This document shows positions 1 to 10,209 of a DNA stretch of 64,000 nucleotides, one piece after another. The translations under genes were made by a program, and so were the position numbers. Positions within the stretch are counted from its first letter, which is position 1; each line of letters opens with the position of its first letter. This DNA comes from Nymphaea colorata (Eukaryota; Streptophyta; Magnoliopsida; Nymphaeales; Nymphaeaceae), in NCBI RefSeq assembly GCF_008831285.2, contig NC_045149.1:13914629-13978628 (forward strand), in the 5' to 3' direction. A model generated the notes under the pieces. The model was not told the DNA's origin. It did no database searches and saw only the letters and a list, made by a program, of their open reading frames with translations.

Positions 1-1050
1 CCATCTCTAAGAATCTCATGTCAGTACACAAATTTGCTAAGGAGAATAATGTTTTCTTTGAATTTCATCCTTCTTGTTGTTATGTCAAGGATCTCACCTC
101 AAGGAAAGTGCTGCTCCAAGGTCGAACTGAAGAAGGTTTATACAAATTGACCTTGAACAAGAACAAGCAAGTCTTCTTCACCACTAGAGATGTTGGCTCA
201 AGGACTCGGTTGACACTTGGCATAGACGTTTTGGTCATCCCTCTTTAAAGACTGTATGAACATGTTGAATAATTTTGGTTTGCCTTATGATGATTTTATG
301 CAACATAAAGTGTGTGAAGCTTGTCAAAAGGGTAAGAGTCATTGTCTACCCTTTAACAAGACTTCTATACCAGTACATGGATTCTTAGATATTGTTTATT
401 CTGATGTTTGCGGCCCTGCGCCATAACTAGTATTGATGGATATAGATATTATGCTTTATTTGTTGATGCCTATTCAAGATATTATTGGATATACCTTCTC
501 AAGAACAAATCAGACTTATATGAAGTTTTTCAAAAGTTTAAATCGCATGTTGAGCTTGTTATAGGTGCAAAAATTAAATTTCTGCATTCAGATTGGGGTG
601 GAGAATATCAAGGTCTTACTAGTTTTTTTAATCAAATGACATTGGACATATGATTGCTTGTCCTCACACTCCAGAACAAAATAGTGCAGTTGAAAGACGT
701 CATCGCCATGTTGTTGAAACCAACTCACTATGATGGCTGATGCATGCATACCAAACAAGTATTGGTCTTATGCCTTCCATACAGCCACATACATATGTTA
801 TAAACAGAGTTTCCACCAAAAATCTCGGAGGACTAAGTCTGTTCAAGTCATGTTCAAAAGCAAACCAGATTACAATTTCCTAAAGATTTTGGGTGTGCAT
901 GTTTCCCATGCTTGCGGCCGTACAGAAAAAATAAATTTGAGCATAAATATGAAAAATGCATTTTTTGGGCTATGCTCCAAGGCGTCATGGATATTTTTGT
1001 CTCAATCTCATAACAGGAAGAATTTTTATATCACGTCATGTTATTTTTGA
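1..1050 (+). pseudogene. copia GAG-pre-integrase and integrase region, frameshifted
   Basis: The first reading frame (18-248) carries the GAG-pre-integrase text LMSVHKFAKENN and LLQGRTEEGLYKL; a frame change then hides the WHRRFGHPS zinc-binding start of integrase. The integrase core continues at 408-653 (SIDGYRYYALFVDAYSRY and FLHSDWGGEYQG, which carries the second catalytic Asp). It resumes in another frame near 650-715 with CPHTPEQNSAVERRHRHV, which contains the catalytic Glu context. At least four frame changes or stops separate these pieces. This is a dead copy of the strand-transfer enzyme of the element. Confidence 0.9.
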
Positions 1051-1382
1051 TGAAAACTGGTTCCCCTTCCATCAAAAGGAGAGAGATTTGACAAAAAAAA
1101 TTGCAGAAAGGAAATCATGACAACCAGATTTCATATACAATATCCATTCTCTCAAAATGGTATTGATGACAATATTGAGAAGACACACAGAACTCCTACT
1201 GGTGTCAATCAATCTAATGGTCCATCTGAGAATTCAGATCAAAGCATGGCTTGTCAAGGTAAGAATGCAAATCAAAGCACGACTCCTCCACCAATTCTCG
1301 CAAGAACTCATCATATGACAACTAGATTCCAATATGGCACGTTGAAACCAAAGGTCTACTCAACAAAACACTCTCTTCCACA

Positions 1383-2358
1383 ATGCTCTTAGCCAAGCTC
1401 TCTCAGGATCAAGATAATATACAGTTTCAAGAAGCAAGCAAAGATCCAAATTGGATCACTGCTATGAGAAATGAAATTACTGTCTTGAAGAAAAATCATA
1501 CTTGGACTCTTGTTCCTCGTACAAATGAGCAACATATTGTGGGATGCAAATGGGTTTATAAGATAAAGCGGAAAGCAGATGGAAGTTTAGAAAGATACAA
1601 AGCGAGGTTGGTTGCAAAAGGATATAGTCAACAAGAATGGTAGATTATTTCGAGACTTTTAGTCCTGTAGTTAAACCAACCACAATCAAAATTGTTATTT
1701 CTCTTGCTATCATACAAAATTGGTATTTAAGTAAGCTTGATGTACAAAATGCTTTCCTTCATGGGCACATCAATGAGAATGTTTATATGGATCAACCACA
1801 AGGATTCAAAGACTCAAATTTTCCAAACTATGTTTGTAAACTTCAATGAGCCCTTTATGGACTCAAGCAATGCCAAGAGCATGGTTTTCAAGACTCAGCC
1901 TCTTTCTTCAACAAATGGGATTCAAAGGTGTGCAAACAGATAATTCTCTCTTCATTTTAAGACAAGAGAATTATGTGGTTTTCATTCTTATATATGTAGA
2001 TGATATCATTATCACTGGAAATTCTCTAAAAAGGTGCAAGATCTTATACGCATGCTTGGACAAGAATTTGTCTTAAAAGATCTTGGAGACTTACATTTTT
2101 TTCTGGCATTGAAGTTGAAAACCATAAGCAAGGAGTTCTATTGTCACAACGAAAGTATATTGGAGATTTATTGAGAAGAACAAAATTACTTGATGCCAAA
2201 ATTGCTAACTCTCTCATGGCTGTCTCTCCACTACTGCATCTCCACTCTGGTATAGCTTTCCAAGATCCAAGTATCTATAGAAGTACTATGGGAGCACTTC
2301 AGTACGTTACTCTTACTAGACCAGACGTTTCCTTTGTAGTAAACAAAGTTGTCAATTT
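1383..2358 (+). pseudogene. copia reverse transcriptase, frameshifted
   Basis: The reverse transcriptase would copy the element RNA in virus-like particles. Visible landmarks in order are NHTWTLVPR, GCKWVYKIK, RYKARLVAKGYSQQ, ETFSPVVKPTTIK, KLDVQNAFLHG, and the catalytic box IYVDDIIITGNS near 1995-2030. The C-terminal thumb follows in other frames (RKYIGDLLRRTKLLDAK, then YRSTMGALQYVTLTRPD). Stops or frame changes lie near 1640, 1848, 2075 and 2135. The YVDD box itself is intact, so loss of function here comes from frame disruption. Confidence 0.93.
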
Positions 2359-2937
2359 ATGCATGCTCCAACTAATGAACATTGGAAAGTTGTCAAGAGA
2401 ATTCTACGATACTCAAAGGGAACTATTGATTATGGTTTTGTTATATGCAAAGGACAAGATTATTCCATAAATGCCTATTCTGACGCAGACTGGGCAGGAG
2501 ATCCAAATGATCGAAAATCCACTATAGGATATGCTGTTTTCATTGGACCAAATCTTATATCTTGCAGTGTGAAAAAACAATCCACGGTTTCAAGGTCAAG
2601 TACAGAATCAGAATATCGTGCTCTAGCAAATACTATTGCAGAAATAACTTGGCTACAATACCTACTCAAAGAACTTAATGTACCCAATTGTATCATACCG
2701 AATATATGGTGCGACAATATTGGAGCCACTTGCCTTGCATCACATCCAGTGTTTCATAACAAAAGCAAACACATAGAAATAGACTTACATTTTGTTCGAG
2801 ATAAATTAGCAAGGAAGGAGCTCACAATTAGCTACATTTCTACTCGAGATCAGATTGCAGACATATTCACTAAGCCCTTAGCCAAAGATCGTCATGCTTT
2901 TATTCGTACCAAGCTCCACGTAAAAACCGAGCGTTGA
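2359..2937 (+). pseudogene. copia RNase H domain, open for 192 codons
   Basis: This is the best preserved part of the element. All four acidic residues of the RNase H fold are visible: Asp in AYSDADWAGD, Glu in SSTESEYRAL, Asp in WCDNIGA, and Asp in HIEIDLHFVRDKL. The conserved tail DQIADIFTKPLAKDRH follows, and the frame ends at 2937, some 12 bases before the LTR. The domain is normally the end of the Pol polyprotein, so the apparent start at 2359 is not a real start. I call it a pseudogene because everything upstream is frameshifted. Confidence 0.9.
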
Positions 2938-2949
2938 TCTTGAGGGGTC

Positions 2950-3313
2950 TGTTAGAGAATCAATTCATGTGGCTAAAGAGGATCATCCACATAATTGGGG
3001 AAATCAGAAGATGATAAGGTGCAATCAATTGCCAAAAAATCAGGAGTGGATGAAGAAGAGGAGGTTGACGTCCAAATCTCTTTATCTATGGAAAGAGATA
3101 AAATAGAAAGCGATATTTTGAAGAAAACAAGTTGTATATCAACTCCATGATTTTAGGAGTCCAAGATTGTGTTTTGTATTCTTTAAATAGTGGAACCTCT
3201 ATCTCTCGTTACATGTTGAAAAGAGAGTAGAGAGACTTTGAGGACGTAGGTGATTTCAGCACTGAACCTCGTTAAAATTCCTTGTTCATTCTTCTTCATA
3301 TCCGTTTTTAACA
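2950..3313 (+). repeat. 3' LTR of the copia element, preceded by its polypurine tract
   Basis: The purine-rich tract TGAGGGG at about 2941-2947 precedes a 364-base LTR that begins TGTTAGAGAATC and ends CCGTTTTTAACA. Its ends form a perfect 5-base inverted repeat (TGTTA/TAACA) with the standard TG...CA termini. A TATA-like CTTTAAATAG lies near 3181-3190, in the right place for the LTR promoter. The 5' LTR is outside the window, so LTR divergence and the target-site duplication cannot be checked here. Confidence 0.9.
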
Positions 3314-3369
3314 GCCTCTGTTTCGTGTTTCGCTGGCGGCAAAGTCTCGTCTTCAAATCATGACTTCAT

Positions 3370-3481
3370 CACCAATCGATCTCTGCCAATTGGATAGTTT
3401 TACTCCTACCGTTCCTTTTTCATCCTACATATACCCATAGTTGAACAGGTTTACTCGCTCGCCCGCTCGCTCGCTGGCTGA
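3370..3481 (+). promoter_or_regulatory. 5' flank of secreted peptide gene 1, shared with copy 2
   Basis: This stretch aligns by eye with the 5' flank of the second copy (about 10095-10209). Both carry TTCATCCTACATA, then AGTTGAACAGG, then a CGCTCGCTCG-like run just before ATGGGTTGC. In copy 2 a TATA-like CTTAAATACT sits near 10121. The matching position in copy 1 reads GGATAGTTTTA, so the TATA is weaker here. The copia LTR ends only 57 bases further upstream. Confidence 0.45.
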
Positions 3482-5423
3482 ATGGGTTGCTGGATTGTGA
3501 AGATATCCTTACTGATGGCCATGGCCATGCATGTGATAAGCTACTCTGCTGCAGCAACAGCAGCAGGGAAAACTCGCGGCCTACTATCCCTTCCATGGAA
3601 GCAGCTGAAAAATAGGGAAGAAGGTGATCAAACTGTAAATCTTGGTCTCAGGTTATGATCAACAATGTGTATCAAAGAAGATGAACTTCCAGATCAGCGG
3701 TTTGCAAAAGTCACAGAATGTGCTTTTTGTTTCTTCTTACTTACTGAGTTTGGTGTTTGAAAATTACCAATATTGGTGCTTACGATGTAGAATCGCCACG
3801 CACGATCATCCGAACATGGTGCTTATTGCTTTTGGAAGCTGAGAAAAATTGAAATATACTTCATCATTAATATATTCTCCTGGCGGTTGCATAATACTTA
3901 CCAATTAAGAAGGTAATTTTCATATCCTACCACCAATATATAGGTTAAAAAATGCGAACACATCGCATCTTCACAAATCAAATTATCACTAAGTGTAACA
4001 AATTCTACTGAATAACATTGCTCATTCAACAAGTATAAACAATAGTCATTTAGATATAATTGCTATATATAGGAACTTTAGACCTCTTATGACATATCAA
4101 AGTTTGAGTAATATAGACATTGCATTTAGTTGGTCCTTTACCTAATTTATCCAAAATTAGTATTTTGCTAAATTTTTCATACTAATAATTATGATCATCC
4201 ACCACATCAAACTGATCTACAACTGGCCAGATCACTGAAATCATGGTGGAGGTCTTCCAAAAATTAACTCGACATCTTTAATCTAAATCAGTTCTACATG
4301 AAGCAATTTACAGCATGCAAATCGTTTTGGGAACCCAATGCATAAGCATCTTACAAGTGTCATCCAATTTATCAAGTTTTGACCCAGATTTAACTCCAGC
4401 TTATGAAATTAGTTCAGTATGATCACTAAGGTCTCGACCGGAGCCCTATGGTCTTCAATGGCACGATCTCATCGTTTGGTTGACCTATGGCCTTCAATGG
4501 CGCTCTTTCTGTAATATTGTCCACAATGGTTCAGTCATCTTACAACGTTCAAATATATTGATAAATTAAATTCATCCTTAATTTTTATAAAGGAATTTTT
4601 GCACCAATTATAAACTTTTAATCGGACATGTTAATGTGAGATACGAGTATCTTTCCTAAAATATTTTGATGGGATCCAGTAAAGGCTTTTCTAATATTCT
4701 CTTCACGATGAATTGCATTTAATTAATAGTTTTCAATTTGGTCCTCGCCAGTTTCAAGATGGCACGTAGTTTCGAGGTTATCCAACGTTATAAAGTAAAA
4801 AAAAATCGTCATAATTCAAACAAAAGATATTTTTTCTCCCCCCTTGGAGGATGATTCTAGCTAGGTAAAAAGAAAAAATGAAAGATATGGGCCTGAAAAA
4901 AACTGAATCAAAGGAAAGATGTAACTTTCAGTCCTGTACCTCAAACCAAGAGATTCAATTTTAATCTCAATTAGCACCAAAGTCCCAGTAAACCAAGCTG
5001 AAATCTAAAGGAATAGCACGAAGAAAAGATACTAGTGCCTATGCATAGGAGTTGGATTCTTCCCTCGATTTTGCTTTTCTATATATATATATATATTGAG
5101 TCTCCTTGATACCAAAAGCAAGTCAATTATTAAAGGAGAAAGGGTTGAATGGAAGCTTTGGTTCTACTTTGCATGGTAAGATAAAATACTCTTTATACAC
5201 ATCCAGAGTGGCAGCTAAGGTAGGGAATGACCCATGGTTGTCTAGCAAGAGGCCGTATCCTCCTCCTCCCAAGCATCCAAGCAACCCACCTCATCCGTCG
5301 ATCGGGTACGGTATTGGGCGAAACCGTCCAAACACTGCACGCAGACCAGGACAGCTGCCGACGTTCAGGCACAGTGGGCTAAAGCCTCCGCCAGCTCCCT
5401 TCCAGGACGATGTTCACTTGTGA
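3482..5423 (+). CDS. small secreted proline-rich peptide precursor, copy 1 (two exons proposed)
   Basis: I do not recognise this family. Exon 1 (3482-3623) opens with MGCWIVKISLLMAMAM and VISYSAAATA, a clear signal peptide with an Ala-rich cleavage region. A donor AAG|GTGATC at 3624 can be joined to an acceptor GTGGCAG|CTAAG before 5215. The phases fit (142 + 209 nt) and the model is 116 codons plus stop. Exon 2 encodes GNDPWLSSKRPYPPPPKHP, then SIGYGIGRNRPNTARRPGQ, then FRHSGLKPPPAPFQDDVHL and the stop. The product would be an extracellular, basic, Pro-rich peptide of about 90 residues after cleavage. Copy 2 shares the signal peptide and the PW-SSK motif. One indel after the Ala run makes the two copies read different frames just before the donor, so the middle of the protein is uncertain. 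The splice sites are inferred. Confidence 0.5.
3659..5105. other. AT-rich stretch inside the proposed intron of peptide gene 1
   Basis: No reading frame, repeat array or RNA gene was recognised. The sequence is AT-rich, as expected of a plant intron, with a short TA run at about 5079-5096 (TATATATATA). Confidence 0.5.
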
Positions 5424-6840
5424 TTTCCATCCCTTTTCTTGTTTGAAAGTGCACTCTTTTGTCAACAATTGTTTGTATAATTAGAACATTGATCATAATA
5501 TGCTGAATTAATTTATCAGTTTCTAATGGATGTGAGGAGTTAGTTTTTGGGGATTACACATTCCTAACTTATGGAAAAGCAAATACGATGTTGAGAGATC
5601 AAAGGACAGGATGTAGCTGACAACCGATCCAGGCTATGTCACAAAGGAACCAAATGACCATCATTGCAATACCACCAAGTGGAGAAGAGCCACATCCTCC
5701 ATGGACGACCAGCAACCTCACGACTGAGTTTCTTCCCAAAAGTACTTTTGGCATCTACAAACCCTCTTGTACAGTTGATGCAATATTAAGGTACTGTAAC
5801 GGCCTCAATTTTATGGCAATTTTTTTTTTTGAAAAAAAAATCATAATCCTTTTCGCATTCTCTTTCAATGAGGGTGGGTGCCCATACGTGTGTAGGTGCA
5901 GGTACAGAAGTCCCGGAATGGACACAACATGTGACCAAGTATGGTCACAACTTGTGACCAGCAAGATAAGTTGTATGGGAGACAGCTAATTTTTTATCAG
6001 ATTCATTGGATACTCACAAAATATCCAAATAACCGTATAGGTACTGACATGTTCCAAGCCACCACGATAGACATGAAGGCAAAGAATGTAAAAATTTGGA
6101 CCATAAATGTACTTAAATACCAACTTCTAGAACATTCAAATTCAAATAACTAATAGCTTATGCAAAGAACATCTGGCGGAGTCCCATATCCCAAATAATT
6201 TTTAATAATAACTTTGGTAGGGTTTCACTAATCAAATTGAGCTCACAAAATAAACTTAACCAAGCAACATAAAAATGCACAAACGCTTGAGTGGTAACCA
6301 ACCACTATTCATTAATGAAATGCTTAGAAGGGCAAAAGAGCTACAAAAAGAACTCGCCAAAGAAGATCACAAAGTGAGTTGACAACCACAAAAGAGATCC
6401 ACTACATTCTAATAATTTTTTGTTATTACTTTTGGCCAGTGGTGGAACCCAACATGAGCTCAACGACCAGGCAAGAGATAACCAGAGCGTTTTCTAGATC
6501 CAGTCTTCTAAACAGTCGGTGATGAAGCGCTACAAAGAAACAAAATGAGTTCGACAATGCAACTGGTTCAAGTCATTGTCCAACACAAGATAAAGGTACT
6601 GAAAGCAACTAAACATTGGAAATTCATATCATTTGCTTGACCATACGAACTACAATATGCTCGAAACCAAATTAAGCATCAGCGATCATTATGACCAACC
6701 ATTGTCTGGGTAGGAGGTGACTTACTATTGTCTAAGAGAATTTCATAAGAAACTCTTAGCCTGCAAAAATAACATCTTTGAAGAAATGACTCTCAAACTA
6801 ATCCACCAAACATGTACACAAGGCTGATTGGGACATAACT
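5424..6840. other. intergenic, no recognised gene
   Basis: A 117-codon open stretch at 5636-5989 contains SGEEPHPPWTTSNLTTEF early on but runs into a poly-T/poly-A region at 5818-5842 and resembles no family I know. The rest is AT-rich with no supported feature. Confidence 0.45.
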
Positions 6841-6850
6841 GGTGAACAAA

Positions 6851-7130
6851 TTATCTGAGAATGGGCTCGAGATATGCAGTCCAAAGATCGTAACTTGCCA
6901 CATCAGGTGCCATCCTTTCATGGCGACATAAAAATTGCAGAATCAGTAGTCCTCCCGTCACCAGTTCCTCCGCCCTTGCACTTAGAAAGGCCATCGCGTC
7001 TGACTTGAACTCCGGAATATAATCATTTAGATCGTCTGAACCACTGCCGTAAAAGTGCACCCTCCCCTTCTTGGCTGCACCACCAGGAGCTTTGTTGTGC
7101 AAGTGTGACAAAGTCTCAAGACTATAGAGT
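6851..7130 (-). pseudogene. SABATH (salicylate/jasmonate-type) methyltransferase fragment
   Basis: Read on the minus strand, the frame gives LYSLETLSHL, matching the SYSLHWLSQV element of plant SABATH carboxyl methyltransferases. It continues with KKGRVHFYGSGSDDLNDYI, then FKSDAMAFLSARAEELVTGG, LLILQFLCRHER and YDLWTAYLEPILR. This corresponds to the middle of a roughly 360-residue SAM-dependent enzyme (the KGR, FL..RAEELV.GG and L.FLGR blocks). Both ends are missing: a stop follows ILR at about 6851 and a stop precedes LYSLE near 7135. The SAM-binding N-terminus and the substrate-binding C-terminus were not found nearby. It is probably a leftover exon. Confidence 0.7.
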
Positions 7131-7461
7131 TATCCAGAAATGCAGAACATGAAAACAGAGCAGGCTGAGATAAACATGGAGAAAGCAGATGTGTAGGAGA
7201 AGTGTAATTGCTTTCTGGATTAGAAATGAATTACTTACAGAGGTATATAGACAATCAATTAAAACAGAAAAAATGAACGAATCTGCCTTAAGTAATTATT
7301 TTCTCTTTTACAATGAATGTAAACATTGTTAACAATAGATGGTCGTCAAATTCTGATGGATGACAAGGTAAAAGCTGATTTGATTCTCTCCACTAACCCA
7401 CTACTCATCATGAGAGAACTTTCTCCAGTTTTCTCCAATATTCTTGCTTGAGACTTACAAA

Positions 7462-7986
7462 TGTAAGAAAAACAAATGTGGGCCCTAGATATAACTTAAA
7501 TCTAAACCCAAATTTATGTGGAGAAAAAGCAGCAGAGTCTTGACGTCCAAAATGATTCTCAATAATAACTTTGACAAAGCATACTTTAAAAATGTAAATT
7601 ATTTAACCATCAAACTGGATATTACAAAAGAGGACTCAAGAAAACTCACCTCCGCTCACGTAGTGAACTAAAACACCCAACGCCCTTGCAGCACACACTT
7701 GAAACTTCGACACTCGAATTCACAAAGTGAACACACGATCTAACACTCACCCTCCAGCTCACAAATTGAGCACACTCAACTCACTTCTTTTTCACACACA
7801 CTCAAAAAGCCCATCATCCCTATTTATAGGGATGAAGAAGTCGGTGGATGATGCTTCCACTGATTTCTACACGTTCTTTTATTATTATTATTATTATTAT
7901 TATATTTATTTTCTTAATCATTACAAGCACCGACTTAAGAGAGGAGGCTCAAGATGGTTTGCGAGAGTCGGTGATGACTCCTGACA
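7462..7986 (-). repeat. 3' LTR of a minus-strand copia element (family B, copy 1)
   Basis: On the minus strand the LTR begins TGTCAGGAGTCATCACCGAC and ends TTTTTCTTACA. It is about 525 bases long and preceded by the polypurine tract GATGAGGGGGAGAT (7987-8000). It matches the LTR at 10773-11322 closely over its whole length, including the ACATCCCTATTTATAGGGA-like TATA region and the ATT/TTA run (7878-7905). The internal part upstream is truncated. Confidence 0.88.
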
Positions 7987-8539
7987 ATCTCCCCCTCATC
8001 ACCGACTCTTTACTCAGAACTCTTACTATTAATATTCTTTTTACTTCTTCTAAATGTGGCTTCCTTGGAGTTTGCATGAACCTACTCACAACACCAACTG
8101 CATAAGCAATGATTGGTCTTGACAATGTTAAGTAGATTAGACATCCAACGAGTTGTCGATACATAGTAACATCTTCTAACTTGTATCCTTCTTCAATTCT
8201 AAGCTTTGCATTTACATCAATTGGTATTGAGATAGGTTTGTAACCGAGCATACCATACTTACGTAGTAAGTCATGAGCATACTTCTTTTCACTTAAGAAT
8301 AATCCTTTAGATTCGTAACCAATTTCCAATCCAAGGAAGTGTCGTAACTTTCCCAGCTCTTTCATTTCAAATCTCACCGTGAGATGTTCATGAATGATAT
8401 TAATTTCTTCATTGTCATCTCCAGTGATAATTAAATCATCAACATAAATTAACAAAATAGTAAGGTTTTGTGGGAAACCCCGTTTTAAGTTACCCAAACA
8501 TGCAAAAAATTGTGTTTTGAAGGCAATTCTTGCCTCCAA
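7987..8539 (-). pseudogene. copia reverse transcriptase, RNase H deleted (family B, copy 1)
   Basis: The minus-strand frame carries [69 protein letters not shown] and [17 protein letters not shown]. Right after VKRIL the text jumps to [19 protein letters not shown], which in the sister copy lies downstream of RNase H. So about 200 codons of RNase H are lost by an internal deletion, and the frame reads on into the LTR. At the 5' side the similarity to reverse transcriptase ends just before YVDD, near 8465. Confidence 0.85.
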
Positions 8540-9530
8540 AATGTAAACTTAGGCCGTCACTCAAATGGCCCTTAAAGTAATTATTTCTCTAGGTATCCTT
8601 TGAATGATGGCAAGATAAATTTTCACATGAATTTTGCAAAGTGGCCATTCTTCTCTATTTTCATCACCAGCACATGTGCATATATATACATGCCCATGCC
8701 TCAAGACATTATTAGCCACCAACTTCGAGAAAGCGGCAAATTGGTCATGAATTGCACCAATTAGAACAAAACAAAAAAAATGTTTTTATTATAGTTAATT
8801 ATATTCTGCATCAAGGATTGGTAAAGATGGTTAGATTTTGTGGTGTCCGATGCGAGTAAAAGATTAACAGAATTTACTCAAGAGAAGTACTTAGCGCAAT
8901 TGAGCCGTAATTATGGTGGCTGATATCAAAAGGGTCATTGTTTTGAATTCTATCGTTGCTGTCATACAGGAATAGACATTATAAATGCATATAGATTCAC
9001 ATATGCAAAGTAAATGTGGTGAAAAAAAGCTTAATATTAGGAGGAATTTTAAGGTTTGACTGCTACCTCCTCAACTGAACAACATGTAAGTGAGGATGAT
9101 AGCTAAAATGTACCAAAAGCAGAGAAAGTTAAGAACATGACGCCAGCCCATGAGGAAGACTGTAATTTTAAAATTGATAAATAACAGTGATTAGATCATA
9201 AAACAGATACTGATCACCATATAACAACAAGCTAGAAACCACTTTATGACACAATAAAATAATCTAAAAAACGTATACTATATAGGACACGCTTCCCCCA
9301 CAAAAGAGTGGCTTGACTTGTGAGATGGGCACCTACTACTGTGATTGCCCTTCACGAGTTGCTCGGCCTCTACAGGCATGCACTTTCACCGACGGTTGCC
9401 CACCCACTGCTATGAGTTGCTCGGCAAAGACCAGGGAAGATTCTGGCTAGCCTGGCCTGGATTCTTTGGCTTTCCACGGTCCCCTTCGAGTTTTGGCTTC
9501 GAAAGGGACCTCTTCCTCATGTCTGGTGTG
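8540..9530. other. intergenic, no recognised gene
   Basis: AT-rich sequence without a convincing frame. A short open stretch at 9345-9536 on the + strand is the antisense of readable text downstream of the minus-strand frame at 9533-9937 and is not supported on its own. Confidence 0.45.
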
Positions 9531-9532
9531 CA

Positions 9533-9937
9533 CTAGGTTGCTGCTTCCTCTCCTTCTTCGACTTTTCCATGACCAAAAACTCGGTTGTACAAAACTGGCA
9601 TATTTATTAAGGCCACCAAATTTTCTTCCTTTAGTTCCTTAGATAAGGCAAAATCAATGAACAGTCTTGTTATCTTATCTACCACCTTGATTGATTGCAA
9701 ATGAACAGGAGAAAATTTCATGCGTACTTTAAAGGCTCCCTTCTTGCTTAGGCACTCCATCTTCAACTTTCTGTGCAAGTCAAAAAATAGTGGCCGTGAC
9801 ATCTTGGTACTCCCTTGCTTCTTCTTGGTTGTTTCCTCTTCATGTTTGCCTTCTAATGGTAGGGCCACCAAATACACACAGTTAAAGAAAAGGCCGAAGC
9901 TGAATTTACACTTAGTTTTTTGGAAGAAGATATTTCA
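9533..9937 (-). CDS. unidentified conserved-looking protein fragment
   Basis: The minus-strand frame stays open from a stop near 9938 to the stop at 9533. It has the composition of a real protein: KCKFSFGLFFNCVYLVALP, KMSRPLFFDLHRKLKMECL, FKVRMKFSPVHLQSIKVV, ITRLFIDFALSKELKEEN and LVALINMPVLYNRVFGHGK. It is mixed alpha/beta-like with a balanced charge. The first Met in the frame is at about 9877, but the frame extends upstream without a Met, so it may be an internal or last exon with an acceptor near 9930. I do not recognise the family and assign no function. No partner exon was found nearby. Confidence 0.4.
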
Positions 9938-10094
9938 GATATGATAAAAATGACTTTATTGCAAAGAAATGTCTGCACAGACATTTCAATGGGATCGTGC
10001 CAACCATGGAGTCTTTCTACGAACCTTATGGTCCCACGGATGCTAGAACTGTGATGTCATCTTCTTCCATGTCCCAAAGCAGTAGCGCTTTTCG

Positions 10095-10209
10095 TCACCC
10101 TTGACTCAGCGAATCTCTACTACTTAAATACTTTGATTCCCACTCTTCCTTCTTCATCCTACATACACGGGCCACAGTTGAACAGGCCTATCGCTCCCTC
10201 GCTCACTCA
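10095..10209 (+). promoter_or_regulatory. 5' flank and TATA-like box of peptide gene copy 2
   Basis: CTTAAATACT near 10121-10130 is a plausible TATA box. The region down to the ATG at 10210 shares TTCATCCTACATACA and AGTTGAACAGG with the flank of copy 1. A perfect 8-base inverted repeat, AATGTCTG-CA-CAGACATT, lies about 140 bases upstream of the box near 9968-9985. Confidence 0.4.

Larger units (their letters stand above)
1..3313 (+). mobile_element. Ty1/copia retrotransposon, 5' part outside the window
   Basis: The order of domains is GAG-pre-integrase, integrase, reverse transcriptase, RNase H, polypurine tract, 3' LTR, which is the copia (Pseudoviridae-type plant retrotransposon) order. 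The protease and gag would lie upstream of base 1. The coding part is split among several frames by stops and small indels, so this copy cannot make its own polyprotein. The LTR ends are still perfect, so the decay is moderate. The element stops about 170 bases before the start codon of the small secreted peptide gene at 3482. Confidence 0.95.

Noticed and set aside
9345-9536. 63-codon + strand frame with FGFPRSPSSFGFERDLFL
   Set aside because: It is antisense to readable text downstream of the minus-strand frame at 9533-9937 and has no support of its own.
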